From Desmonostoc geniculatum HA4340-LM1 (GTDB lineage: Bacteria > Cyanobacteriota > Cyanobacteriia > Cyanobacteriales > Nostocaceae), in NCBI GenBank assembly GCA_019359545.1, contig JAHHHB010000056.1, positions 1 through 43,547 of the forward strand: DNA of 43,547 bases, given 5' to 3'. Each line of letters begins with the position of its first letter. The first letter of the stretch is position 1. The position numbers and the translations under genes were made by a program. Positions 1-8,375 of the stretch are shown here, piece by piece. The notes beneath the pieces are model-generated. The model was not told the DNA's origin, searched no databases, and worked only from the letters and a program-made list of their open reading frames with translations.

Positions 1-1
1 C

Positions 2-112
2 CGTGAGGCACGCACACTGGAATTACTCGACCAAGCAATGGCTCTTGCTGTAAATTATATTACCGAAGATGATGCCTTCGGTTGGTTCAACCACTGTGGT
101 CTATTTACCTGA
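2..112 (+). CDS. Transposase C-terminal fragment (IS630-like), 5' end outside window
   Basis: An open frame enters from the left edge and stops at TGA 110-112, giving about 36 residues that include ITEDDAFGWFNHCGLFT. Acidic residues followed by a W-F-x-H-C-G ending resemble the extreme C-terminus of IS630/Tc1-type DDE transposases; this is from memory of the family, with no search. The next coding frame to the right (the DUF3131 gene) overlaps it in another frame and only becomes recognisable as DUF3131 after about position 126. A 30-base stretch spanning its stop (96-125) recurs at 3562-3591, as expected of an IS end. I infer that this is the 3' end of an insertion sequence sitting inside the DUF3131 gene. 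It could instead be an unrelated short C-terminus. Confidence 0.5.
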   Translation, partial: REARTLELLDQAMALAVNYITEDDAFGWFNHCGLFT

Positions 113-2231
113 AAATTGCTGTAAGTTAGTGGAAATTAATGGTGTCAAAATTCCCGTTGATACCCGTGATTTTCAAACCACCAACGCCAATAATTACGTT
201 GTCAGTGAGTCTTATATTCTTGATGGTATTGAATTTGGCTTGCAAGGTGAGTTAGCTGATTTTGCTGCTAGGGTCTTAGATGTGCAAAAACGACGTTACG
301 ACACCACAGGCCAGTTGACTGCGGTTACAGAAGACAATATCGACCAAGCACCTTATTTTCTCTACAACACCGTGTATGCCAACGGTGCAAACTGGGCAAC
401 AATCACAGATGCTAACCAGCCTTATCCCCAGTTTCGCAGCATCAGCACCAAAGCTGCTTTTGGTTGGCGCTATCTTTTTCCCGATAATCCCTATGCCCAA
501 AAAGTTTTTGATGCTGTTAAGGATCTCCGCAGTCCCGATGATAGTGGTTACTATGCTGGGATCTATGAAGAATCAAAGCAACCGAATAAAGCTTTGACAG
601 GTAATACTAATGGGCTAATTTTGGAGATTTTATACTACAAAGCTAGGGGAAATCGCCCTTTAATTGCTTCTGGCTCTGTAAGTGTGTCCACTGACAAGCC
701 CAGTGAAAATGCAACACCCTCAAATCAATCGAATTCTACTGTTACAACTCCTACCGACACTTCTAAAATGACGGAAGTCGCTGTTGTTACAACTCCTAGC
801 CCAACTCCTGCGGATACTTCTAAAATTACAGAAGTGGCTGTTGCACCGATTCCACCAGTGGGTAGTCCGCAACCATCATCTAATCTCAAACTAGAAAGAC
901 CACTGTCGGTAATTGAACGACGCTATGCAGAGGCGGCTTGGCGATACTTTCAAGCAAATTATCATTCCAAGAGTGGACTAATTGACGATCGCAGTGATTT
1001 CAAAGGTGCAACTCTCTGGGGCTTAGGAGATTATCTCGCAGCACTTCATGCGGCGCGATCGCTCGATATAATTAACCCCAAAGAATTTGAAGGGCGCACC
1101 CGACATCTTTTAGGAGCATTGACAAAATTGCCTTTATTTGCTTCTGAGTTACCGAGCCGGAGTTACGATACCAGAACGCTGCAATCAATAGATTATGGTG
1201 GAAATCCGATTGCAGAAGGAAATGGCTGGTCAGCTTTAGATTTGGGCAGGATGTTGGCAGCGCTTTACAACTTAAAAACCTGTCATCCAGAATACACGGC
1301 TGCGGTAGATAAAATTGTGTTGGATTGGTCATACTTGCGTGTGGTGCGGGAGGGTATTCTTTCCAGTGCTACAGTTAGCAAAGAGCAAGATGGGCGATCG
1401 CTGATCCGTGTCAATCCTGAAACCCGTTTGGGTTATGAAGAATATGCCGCTCGTGCTTTTCAATTATGGGGGTTCAATGTTGACAATTCTGCTGTTGGCG
1501 GTGAATATGAAACTGCCTCAGTAGAGGGAGTGAAAGTACCAGTCCAACGCCATCGCACAGATACTAACTCCAAAGTTAACCAATACACAGTTAGCAATCC
1601 TTTCTTACTCTATGCTTTGGAATTTGGACTAGATCCACAAATGCGATCGCTCTTTGAGCCAATTTTCCAGGCGCAAGCCGAACGTTATCGTCGCATCGGC
1701 ACCCTCACAGCCTCAGCTACCACCTTAATCGATCACAAGCCTTACACAGTCCATAGTACAATTACTGGGCAAGGCAATGCTTGGGTAGCTTTAGGAGATG
1801 ATGGTCAACCCGTACCAAAGGGGCGATTGGTAAGTACAGCAGTAGCTTTTGCTTATCATGCTTTGCTTCCAGAAAACAAGTACAGTCAAGAATTACTGCA
1901 AGCAACGACTGATTTATACAATCCATCGGCTGGATTTTATGAAGGCTTCTATGAAACCACGGGTAAAACGGCAATTGGTTTCACTAGCAGCACCAACAGT
2001 ATGATTTTGCAATCTTTACTCTACAAAGTCATGAATGGACAACCCCTAATTCGTCCGACTACCACCATGAACTCTCCTTGGTGGGTGGCAGTAACTAAGG
2101 GTGATTCTGGGCGAGGTTTACCCAACACCGCAATACAACGAACCAAGTTAATTTCTGATGGTTCTGGAAGTTACTGGGCTTCAACTAGCAAAAATACTCC
2201 ACTGGTAACTGGCACAAAAACTACAGAATAA
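69..2231 (+). CDS. Tandem DUF3131-type protein, 5'-truncated by an insertion
   Basis: Two homologous halves are visible. Residues ~20-200 (from VEINGVKIPVD) match ~470-690 of the same protein (VEGVKVPVQRH): both have an E/LEFGL segment, an R-Y-D/R-R repeat, a 'Y..YNT/VHST....G.AW' segment and an 'AGIYE/EGFYE' ending. The second copy also has its helical first part (~285-470), which the first copy lacks. The halves are joined by a Thr/Ser/Pro-rich linker (~200-280) with an internal repeat around DTSKMTEVAV and DTSKITEVAV. DUF3131 proteins are thought to be secreted, glycoside-hydrolase-like and often near polysaccharide genes, which fits the glycosyltransferase downstream. Residues 1-19 come from the insertion sequence, so the ATG at 69 is probably not native and the real gene has lost its 5' part. 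No signal peptide is present. Probably a pseudogene remnant. Confidence 0.7.
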   Translation: MMPSVGSTTVVYLPENCCKLVEINGVKIPVDTRDFQTTNANNYVVSESYILDGIEFGLQGELADFAARVLDVQKRRYDTTGQLTAVTEDNIDQAPYFLYNTVYANGANWATITDANQPYPQFRSISTKAAFGWRYLFPDNPYAQKVFDAVKDLRSPDDSGYYAGIYEESKQPNKALTGNTNGLILEILYYKARGNRPLIASGSVSVSTDKPSENATPSNQSNSTVTTPTDTSKMTEVAVVTTPSPTPADTSKITEVAVAPIPPVGSPQPSSNLKLERPLSVIERRYAEAAWRYFQANYHSKSGLIDDRSDFKGATLWGLGDYLAALHAARSLDIINPKEFEGRTRHLLGALTKLPLFASELPSRSYDTRTLQSIDYGGNPIAEGNGWSALDLGRMLAALYNLKTCHPEYTAAVDKIVLDWSYLRVVREGILSSATVSKEQDGRSLIRVNPETRLGYEEYAARAFQLWGFNVDNSAVGGEYETASVEGVKVPVQRHRTDTNSKVNQYTVSNPFLLYALEFGLDPQMRSLFEPIFQAQAERYRRIGTLTASATTLIDHKPYTVHSTITGQGNAWVALGDDGQPVPKGRLVSTAVAFAYHALLPENKYSQELLQATTDLYNPSAGFYEGFYETTGKTAIGFTSSTNSMILQSLLYKVMNGQPLIRPTTTMNSPWWVAVTKGDSGRGLPNTAIQRTKLISDGSGSYWASTSKNTPLVTGTKTTE
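96..125 (+). repeat. Putative IS terminal sequence, copy 1
   Basis: Thirty bases identical in sequence and orientation to 3562-3591. It lies exactly where the IS630-like transposase frame ends and DUF3131 homology begins, so it is probably the right end of the insertion sequence. IS630 elements usually insert at TA; a TA lies at 122-123, but the true boundary cannot be fixed without the other end. Confidence 0.55.
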
Positions 2232-2391
2232 ATAGAAATGCAACTAACTCAGGACTGATATTAAATTGGGTAGTATCGGAGTCATATGAGCGATCGCCTA
2301 GTTGTTTTTAGGCTTAAACATCACTTGTGCTGCGGATGTTTTCGGCAAATGATTTGACTATCAAAATATAAGGCAAGCTGTTACGCATTTA

Positions 2392-2515
2392 AGGGACTTC
2401 CAAAAGATAAATTATCCCAAATTATTTTTACATTTTTCGGGTAGCACAACTGTGCTACCCTACGAACGCGAGTGCGTCCCGCAGGGATGGGATATTTTTT
2501 TAATTGGAAGTCCCT
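2392..2515. mobile_element. MITE-like element with GGGACTTCCAA termini
   Basis: Inverted ends AGGGACTTCCAA / TTGGAAGTCCCT bound 124 bases. The interior carries a second palindrome at 2440-2461 (GGGTAGCACA paired with TGTGCTACCC). A TAA flanks both ends if the termini are read as GGGACTTCC...GGAAGTCCC, which would be a 3-base target duplication. There is no coding capacity. Confidence 0.65.
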
Positions 2516-2729
2516 AAGTTGTATATTTACTGGTGTTCGCGTAGCGTCTCTGTCAGGAGAGGGTTGTCATTGGTCATTTGTCATTAGTCATTTGTTTCTC
2601 AAAGGATAGATGACCGATGACAAAGCGAAAAGTTTGAGCTAAGGCTTCCTTAGATCAAAACTTTTCAAGAGAGGACAGTCTTAACGCTTGCAATGTAAAA
2701 TTTAGACGCGCATGGTGCCGACTACATAT

Positions 2730-2909
2730 CTAGGACTTACGCATTGACATAAAAGCAAAAATGGCAGATAGAGTTTTCAAAGCTTTTATCTAGGTTTTTC
2801 AATCATATTTTGGCGATCGCCAGCAATCAAAAGCAACCTCCAAAAGCCTGGAACAACGTATTTACGTTGATACACAAAATAGTTCTTTTGTACAGTGCGT
2901 AAGTCCTAG
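2730..2909. mobile_element. MITE-like element with GACTTACGCA termini and CTAG duplication
   Basis: CTAGGACTTACGCA at 2730-2743 is perfectly inverted at 2896-2909. Reading the termini as GACTTACGCA leaves a CTAG on each side, which matches the 4-base YTAR target duplication of IS5-group transposases. About 180 bases, non-coding, so it would depend on a transposase in trans. Confidence 0.7.
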
Positions 2910-2959
2910 TGAGTTAGAGTTACATCGCTTAGTAGCACAGGACAAGAATAAATTTTGAG

Positions 2960-2991
2960 AATGCGGGGTGTTGAAAATAGCACCTCGCATT
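2960..2991. terminator. Hairpin, possible terminator
   Basis: An 11-base arm AATGCGGGGTG pairs with CACCTCGCATT with one G-T type mismatch around a 10-base loop. No clear T-run follows on either strand, so terminator function is uncertain; it may be another repeat. Confidence 0.3.
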
Positions 2992-3052
2992 TGATTGCTC
3001 AATACAGTCAACTTTTAACAAAACAAGGCGATGTCTGGCGACAAGCCGCTGA

Positions 3053-3178
3053 TATCATGTCCGGCTAATTAGTTATGATTCCCGAATCTATGCAGAAAAC
3101 CAAAAACCCTTCCCCTCTGCTCAAGAGCTCCTCTGCCCCCCTGCTGCCTTAATGATAAGTCTTCAACCGGACATGATA
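3053..3178. mobile_element. MITE with TATCATGTCCGG termini
   Basis: Inverted ends TATCATGTCCGG (3053-3064) and CCGGACATGATA (3167-3178) bound 126 bases. TGA flanks both ends, consistent with a 3-base target duplication. The same terminal sequence bounds the nested element at 31472-31616, so the two form a family. Confidence 0.75.
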
Positions 3179-3530
3179 TGACGCTCCTTCTCTGCGAGAC
3201 GCTGCGCGAACGTCGCTACCGCTTCGCTAATGCGTCTACGCATTCTCAGTGTCCAACATGATAATCTTGATGCAAGTGAAATCAAATCCGGTAGCATCGG
3301 AGTGATACGATCGCAAAAAAGTAACAAAGAGTGCGTAGTCTAGGCGATCGCTATGCCTAAAATTTTGAAAATAGAGCAACATAACTGTCTAGAACAGTTG
3401 GAAAAGCGCTGGAACCCGGCGCTCTGAACTTTTGCTAGAGAACACCCACAGAAGTCAAAAGCTCAGGAAGCCTTAGCTCGACTTTATCCAAAATTACAGC
3501 ATTTTTCATCTATTTGAACCACAATCCCCG

Positions 3531-3558
3531 GTAGGGGCGCACAGCTGTGCGCCCCTAC
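3531..3558. repeat. Perfect 28-base palindrome
   Basis: GTAGGGGCGCACAG is immediately followed by its exact reverse complement, with no loop. It sits 4 bases before the second copy of the IS end. GTAGGGGCGCAC-type palindromes are common interspersed repeats in Nostoc genomes. Confidence 0.8.
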
Positions 3559-3561
3559 AAC

Positions 3562-3591
3562 GTGGTCTATTTACCTGAAAATTGCTGTAAG
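3562..3591 (+). repeat. Putative IS terminal sequence, copy 2
   Basis: Identical to 96-125 over 30 bases in the same orientation, with different flanks on both sides. No transposase frame precedes it, so it is a solo end or the scar of a deleted copy. Confidence 0.6.
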
Positions 3592-4108
3592 AACTCGGTT
3601 TTCTTTATCCGGCAAAAACCCTGGCTTTTTTGCATAAGTCCCATAACTATAATTACAAAGCTGTGTTTGTTAATAACCAGCTGTATTTGGGAATACTTGT
3701 ACATGAGTGAATGTAGTCGTATCATGTGCGCCTAATCACTTATCAACAAAAACTCTTGGCGTCTCCCGAAGTTCTGATCTAAGGAAGCCTTATCTGGTGA
3801 CTTATCTCCGGTATTCTCCGGGAAGCAAGCTAGCAAGAGCGTCTCCTTTAGGAGAGGTTTTAAGCTAAGGAAGCCTGAGCTTTTGACTTCTCTTTGTGTC
3901 AGCCTTAATGATAAATCTTCAAGCCGACATGATACAGCGGATTGCAGGAGCAACAGATATCTCGATTCCAAATCCCTGGTTATTCCTTCAAATCTATTTT
4001 GAAAAATCATTGTGGCAGACGGAGTGCAAAAAGGACTACCATTAACTCTTTTTCTAGGAGACGCTACGCAAACACAATCTAAAATCCCAAATCCAAAATC
4101 TTACTAAG

Positions 4109-6085
4109 ATGACTTCAGTTTCTATTATTGATAATTCTGCAAACTTTTCCGGTAACAGCCGCTCGTTACTCAAAAAAAGAACGCTGTTATTTCGTTATTT
4201 GGCAGAAATCAATTTAATTTTTGGAATTTGGTATTTGCAATGGCGCATCACTCATTCTATTAATTTTGATGCACTTTGGATCTCTATTCCTTTGCTAATA
4301 GCAGAAATTTATAGCTATTTCGGTGGCGTGATGTTTGTAATTGGGTTGTGGCGCCCTTTAGTTAGACAAATTAAATCTCTCGACCAAATGACCCCACCGA
4401 TACCCAGATCGGATTGGCCAACAGTGGATGTGTTTGTAACGTGCTACAACGAGCCGCCAGAAATTGTAGAAGAAACTGCTAAAGCTGCTCTAGCAATGGA
4501 TTACCCGCCAACCAAGTTACGTGTTTATGTGTTAGATGATGGTAACTCGGCTGATATGCGAGCAATGACAGAAAGATTGTGTATTGAGGATTTGCAGTCA
4601 CCACAACTACAGCAGGAAGCAGAACGAATTGATGCAGAACACTCTTGTTTGTTGGAACGCTTGAAGCAACTGGAAAATCTCACACCTAACACTCAAGCCG
4701 CTGAAGAATGGCTGCAAACATCATCACAATCAGAGGCCTTTGCTAGCGAATTTGTGAAAAGTCTGCGACAGTTGATTCTTTGGTTACCTCCACAGCATCA
4801 AAGTATAAGCGATCGCCTCACCACCGAACGCAAAGCCTTAGAAGAAACAATTCGCAAGAAAGAACTAGAATTAGTTGAACTGGCTCGTTTTCGCTACATT
4901 GCTCGTCCCAAACCAGCTGGTGTACCCCACCACGCTAAAGCGGGTAACCTCAATTACGCAATTTTTTCTGGGGAAACTTCAGGACAGTTTATTCTCACCC
5001 TAGATGCTGACCATATTCCTAAACCACAATTTATTAAGCGAGTTCTGCCTTATTTCTATACTTATAATATTTTCACAGGAAAATATGAGCAGAATCAAAT
5101 TGCTTTTGTCCAGACCCGTCAGGATTTTTACAACATTCCTCCGGGCGATCCTTTTGGACATCGAGCAAATTTATTTTATGGTCCGCTTCAACAAGGTAAA
5201 GATGGCATGAATGCCGCTTTTTATACAGGCACAAATGCACTTTTGAGGCGAGAAGCACTAATTAGCGTAGGACTGCAATATTTTGCTGATGAGTTTGCCA
5301 AAGATGAAAAACGTTTAAATGAATTTCAATTAATTGGTGGTGTATCCAGCAACAGTATTACAGAAGATATGAATACAGCAATGCGTCTACATGGCGCTGG
5401 ATGGAAATCTATTTATCACCATGAATTGCTAGCAGAAGGTTTAGCACCAGATGACCTGAGTTCTACTCTTAAACAACGGCTACGCTGGGCACAAGGAACT
5501 ATTCAAGTGCTACTGAGAGAAAATCCGTTAACAAAGCCAGGGCTAAGTTTTTGGCAGAGGTTGCATTATTTTAAAACGATGTATAGCTATTTTTCTGGTT
5601 TTGCGACTCTGGTTTTTATTTCTTGTCCAATTATCTATTTTTTCACAGATATTATTCCAGTCAAAACCTATGGTTCTGACTTTGCTTTACACTTTTTTCC
5701 AGCTTTTATTATTAATCGCCTGACTTTTATTGCAGCCACATGGGGCATTCCAGCTAGAGAAGTTTGGCGTTCTGAACAATATGCGATCGCTTTATTTCCC
5801 TTATTAATTCAAGCTGTATTGAGTGTATTCACAGGACAAAAACCCAATTTCCAAGTCACACCTAAACAACGGCAATCCGGTATTTATCTGAGGCTAGTTT
5901 GGCCACAGGTTGTTGTTTTTGTCTTGACTATTCTGGGGATATTATGGAGCCTTTATCGGTTCGCAATTGGTCATCTTAATTATCCTGGAGTTCACCTACT
6001 CAATGGTGCGTGGGCTATTTATAACTTGTTACTTTTGTCGGCCATCATCCGCGCATCTGTTTGGCAACCTCCGAAAGAGGCGTAA
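4109..6085 (+). CDS. Cellulose-synthase-like family 2 glycosyltransferase, membrane-bound
   Basis: A 658-residue processive GT2 enzyme expected to transfer sugars from a nucleotide sugar into an extracellular glucan. All catalytic signatures are present: LDDG with D143/D144, DAD at 299-301, TED at 418-420 and QRLRW at 456-460. Two membrane segments precede the catalytic domain (~29-46, ~57-82) and about five follow it (~490-653), as in BcsA; the C-terminal PilZ domain of bacterial BcsA is absent. Between D144 and the HHAKAGN motif (~274) lie about 130 residues, roughly 100 more than in typical BcsA, rich in Glu/Gln/Leu and likely coiled coil. The start ATG follows TCTTACTAAG. With the DUF3131 remnant upstream and PIG-L deacetylase downstream it suggests a polysaccharide locus. 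The exact polymer is not deducible. Confidence 0.85.
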   Translation: MTSVSIIDNSANFSGNSRSLLKKRTLLFRYLAEINLIFGIWYLQWRITHSINFDALWISIPLLIAEIYSYFGGVMFVIGLWRPLVRQIKSLDQMTPPIPRSDWPTVDVFVTCYNEPPEIVEETAKAALAMDYPPTKLRVYVLDDGNSADMRAMTERLCIEDLQSPQLQQEAERIDAEHSCLLERLKQLENLTPNTQAAEEWLQTSSQSEAFASEFVKSLRQLILWLPPQHQSISDRLTTERKALEETIRKKELELVELARFRYIARPKPAGVPHHAKAGNLNYAIFSGETSGQFILTLDADHIPKPQFIKRVLPYFYTYNIFTGKYEQNQIAFVQTRQDFYNIPPGDPFGHRANLFYGPLQQGKDGMNAAFYTGTNALLRREALISVGLQYFADEFAKDEKRLNEFQLIGGVSSNSITEDMNTAMRLHGAGWKSIYHHELLAEGLAPDDLSSTLKQRLRWAQGTIQVLLRENPLTKPGLSFWQRLHYFKTMYSYFSGFATLVFISCPIIYFFTDIIPVKTYGSDFALHFFPAFIINRLTFIAATWGIPAREVWRSEQYAIALFPLLIQAVLSVFTGQKPNFQVTPKQRQSGIYLRLVWPQVVVFVLTILGILWSLYRFAIGHLNYPGVHLLNGAWAIYNLLLLSAIIRASVWQPPKEA

Positions 6086-6189
6086 GGGAGATGGGGAGCA
6101 GGGGAGGCAGGGGGAGAATAAACTTTTACTCTTAACTCTTCACTCCGATGCCCAATGACAAAGAACAAATGACAAACTCAAAAACAGCC

Positions 6190-6651
6190 ATGAATAATCA
6201 TTTAGACTGTAACAACTTTGGTCAGCGAACTGTGTTAACAATTTATGCTCATGCTGATGATGAAGTACTACCTGCTGCTGGTACTCTCAGTTTAATGTCT
6301 AAGGCAGGATGGAATGTTCTTTGCTTAATTTTGACTGATGGTAGTCTTTCTAGTTCATCTATTAAGGGTACACGTCATCAAGAAGCAGATGCAGCTGGAA
6401 AAATCATCGATGCAAGTTACGAATTTCATGCACTTGAAGAGTGCAATTTCTCAACACAAGCAGTGATTAAAGTTGCTGAAGAAGCTATTGCGCGTTGGCA
6501 TCCGGATTTGATTATTACTCACGCACCACAACCTGAAAAATATGGACATAGAGATCATGAAGTGTGTGCCATCGCAGTTTCTAATGTTGCTACCCGCAAA
6601 AACATACCTTTGTGGTATTCAGCACCACCTGTTTTTTTGCGTGGTATTTAA
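6190..6651 (+). CDS. PIG-L (LmbE-like) N-deacetylase, short
   Basis: Zinc-dependent deacetylase family acting on N-acetyl sugars or related amides. The family motif P/A-H-x-D-D-E is seen as AHADDE (H21, D23, D24, E25 from the ATG at 6190), and the second metal/catalytic motif HRDHE at 120-124. The frame is open from an ATG at 6148, but the first 14 codons derive from a dispersed repeat (AATGACAAAGAACAAATGAC), so I prefer 6190. At 154 residues it is shorter than the usual 200-250 and stops right after SAPPVFLRGI, where homologues normally continue, so it is probably C-terminally truncated. It lies about 100 bases after the glycosyltransferase and could modify the same polymer. Confidence 0.75.
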   Translation: MNNHLDCNNFGQRTVLTIYAHADDEVLPAAGTLSLMSKAGWNVLCLILTDGSLSSSSIKGTRHQEADAAGKIIDASYEFHALEECNFSTQAVIKVAEEAIARWHPDLIITHAPQPEKYGHRDHEVCAIAVSNVATRKNIPLWYSAPPVFLRGI

Positions 6652-6677
6652 TTTGTTAAAATTTGTGTTTTTCAAAT

Positions 6678-6700
6678 CCCCAACTTTTAAAAAAGTGGGG
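6678..6700. terminator. Hairpin after the deacetylase gene
   Basis: CCCCAACTTTT pairs with AAAAGTGGGG with one bulged A. It lies 27 bases after the stop codon, in the right place for a terminator, but no T-run of standard length follows. Confidence 0.4.
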
Positions 6701-6834
6701 TATATAACTTTTAAATAAATAATTTTTAACTGTTAGATATCACAAAAATATTACTATGGCTATTGCGGTTTATATTAGCTAAATGCCAAAATATAAAGAT
6801 ATAATTACCAAACAAACATTCGGAAAATACAACC

Positions 6835-7164
6835 ATGAATTTAAGTGTGACAGTACTAGAATTATCTGGAATTTTAGATGGTATTAGAGGTAATGAACTC
6901 CGTCGTGAAGTTAACGAAATTTTAGCAAATGGAGCCGATATCTTATTGCTCGATCTCAAAGAAGTAAAGTTTATCGATAGCTCTGGTTTAGGCGCTTTAG
7001 TATCAGCAATGCAAATGGTACGAAAAGCCAATGGCAAACTTTTTGTCTGTTCCATCAGCGATCAAGTCAGGATGTTATTTGAACTGACTAAAATGGATAG
7101 GATTTTTCAAACCTTTGCTGACCAAGAGGAATTCAATCGCCAAGTACTAGCAATGCAAAATTGA
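6835..7164 (+). CDS. STAS-domain anti-sigma factor antagonist (SpoIIAA/RsbV-like)
   Basis: A 109-residue single STAS domain. The phosphorylation loop reads FIDSSGLGAL, with S50 at the position of the regulatory serine of Bacillus SpoIIAA. In such systems the unphosphorylated form binds an RsbW/SpoIIAB-type kinase and a PP2C phosphatase reactivates it. Both partner types are adjacent: a response-regulator/PP2C protein (convergent, 20 bases away) and an RsbW-like kinase at 8751. This grouping is strong evidence for a local partner switch. The start is an ATG; an upstream spacer of about 180 bases could hold its promoter. Confidence 0.9.
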   Translation: MNLSVTVLELSGILDGIRGNELRREVNEILANGADILLLDLKEVKFIDSSGLGALVSAMQMVRKANGKLFVCSISDQVRMLFELTKMDRIFQTFADQEEFNRQVLAMQN

Positions 7165-7184
7165 AATATGCAGATTTTAGTATA

Positions 7185-8375
7185 TTAGCCAAAGTTAACT
7201 TTTACTAAAGATAAGTCATCATCCAGATTATCTTGAGCATTGAAGCTGAGAATATTCGCTAATAGTTGATTGAGGTTACAGATATTTGTTTGACTACATA
7301 TGGTTAATAAGTTAATGAAAGCATCAAGACCTAAAATCTTACCATCTGGCTGATTAATTTCATAAGCGCCATCACTAAAGATATATAAAGTGCTGTTTTC
7401 TTTGATTTCAAAAACAGCATTTTCAAATTCAACATCAGGTAAAAAGCCAATTGGTAAATCTAAAGAAGTTAGCTGTTGAACTTGGATATTTTTTGGAGAG
7501 GTACTAGATAAAAGTAAAGCAGGTGGGTGTCCGGCGTTGGCATAAATGAGTTGGCGTTTGAGGCGGTGATAAACACCATACCAAATTGTGAAGTATTTAT
7601 CACCGTGCTTCCTCATTTGGAAGGCGTGATTGAGGGCTTTTAGGACTTGACTGGGTTGACAAAAGTTTGTGTTTGGTAGAGATTGCGATCGCAAAACATT
7701 CAGCACTGATACCGATAAGAGTGCTGAACCCACTCCATGTCCTGATACATCCAACAAATAAATTGCCAAATGATCGTCGTCGATCCAATTATGGCCAAAG
7801 CAATCACCGCCTAGCTGTGCTGAAGGAATAAACAAATTTTCTGTAGTTACTGCTCCTACAAGGGGTGAAGGTAGAAGCGATCGCACATAATCAGCGGCCT
7901 CAGCCAATTCTGCTTCTAGAATTTGCTTTTGGGTTCGTAAATCCTGATTGAGTGTTTCCAAAGCTTGCTTTTTACTTTGTAAATCCTGATTGAGCTGGTG
8001 TAACCTTAGTCCTGCTCTGACTCTTGCTTTCAATTCATTCATCTCTATTGGTTTAGAGATAAACTCGTCTGCTCCAGCGTCAAGTCCCCTAACTCTATCT
8101 TCTTCCTCTCCTCGAGCTGCTCCTCTAGCTGTCAATAAAATAAAAAACGTAGTTGCCAACTCTGGATCTGCTCTAATTCGCCGACATACTTCTAGCCCAT
8201 CTACCTGAGACATCATCCAATCACAGATAATCAAAGCAGGGCGTAGCAGTTGTGCTTGTGTAATTCCTTCTTCACCATTACTAGCCACAGTCACATCATA
8301 ACCCTGCTTTTTAAGTGTGCTTTTCAAGACTGCTCGCACTGTAGGATCGTCATCAATAACCAGAATTTTAAACAT
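7185..8375 (-). CDS. Response regulator with PP2C/SpoIIE-type phosphatase output (RsbU-like)
   Basis: 396 residues. Receiver domain at 1-120 with the acidic pocket DDD 8-10, phospho-acceptor D52, T82 and K108. A coiled coil (~125-165) links it to a SpoIIE/RsbU-type Ser/Thr phosphatase (~175-396) with metal-binding motifs GGDCFGH, LDVSGHGVGSAL, NAGHPPAL, FSDGAYE and the terminal DNLDDDLSL. Phosphorylation of D52 is expected to gate dephosphorylation of a STAS antagonist. The STAS gene lies convergently 20 bases downstream, and the RsbW-like kinase is divergent upstream. Known relatives include the IcfG-type phosphatases of cyanobacteria. No membrane segment is present. Confidence 0.9.
   Translation of the reverse strand: MFKILVIDDDPTVRAVLKSTLKKQGYDVTVASNGEEGITQAQLLRPALIICDWMMSQVDGLEVCRRIRADPELATTFFILLTARGAARGEEEDRVRGLDAGADEFISKPIEMNELKARVRAGLRLHQLNQDLQSKKQALETLNQDLRTQKQILEAELAEAADYVRSLLPSPLVGAVTTENLFIPSAQLGGDCFGHNWIDDDHLAIYLLDVSGHGVGSALLSVSVLNVLRSQSLPNTNFCQPSQVLKALNHAFQMRKHGDKYFTIWYGVYHRLKRQLIYANAGHPPALLLSSTSPKNIQVQQLTSLDLPIGFLPDVEFENAVFEIKENSTLYIFSDGAYEINQPDGKILGLDAFINLLTICSQTNICNLNQLLANILSFNAQDNLDDDLSLVKVNFG

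Larger units (their letters stand above)
2232..4108. other. 1.9-kb gene-free region rich in repeats
   Basis: No convincing coding frame. It holds two or three MITE-like elements (listed separately), a perfect palindrome, a copy of the IS end, strings of GTCATTAGTCATTTG-type repeats around 2565-2600, and Nostoc-type palindromic fragments such as those around 3185-3245. The phrase GGTAGCATCGGAGTGATACG (3291-3310) has a close relative at 2269-2288. A partial, decayed copy of the TATCATGTCCGG element's right end is visible at about 3903-3936. This looks like an insertion hot spot separating the broken DUF3131 gene from the glycosyltransferase. Confidence 0.7.

Noticed and set aside
3353..3427. 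Short frame starting MPKILKIEQ
   Set aside because: About 24 codons ending in repeat DNA; no family recognised.
3732..4010. 92-codon minus-strand frame
   Set aside because: It lies in repeat debris, has no recognisable domain and runs over the decayed MITE end.
7990..8208. 72-codon frame opposite the response-regulator phosphatase
   Set aside because: Shadow of the receiver domain on the other strand.
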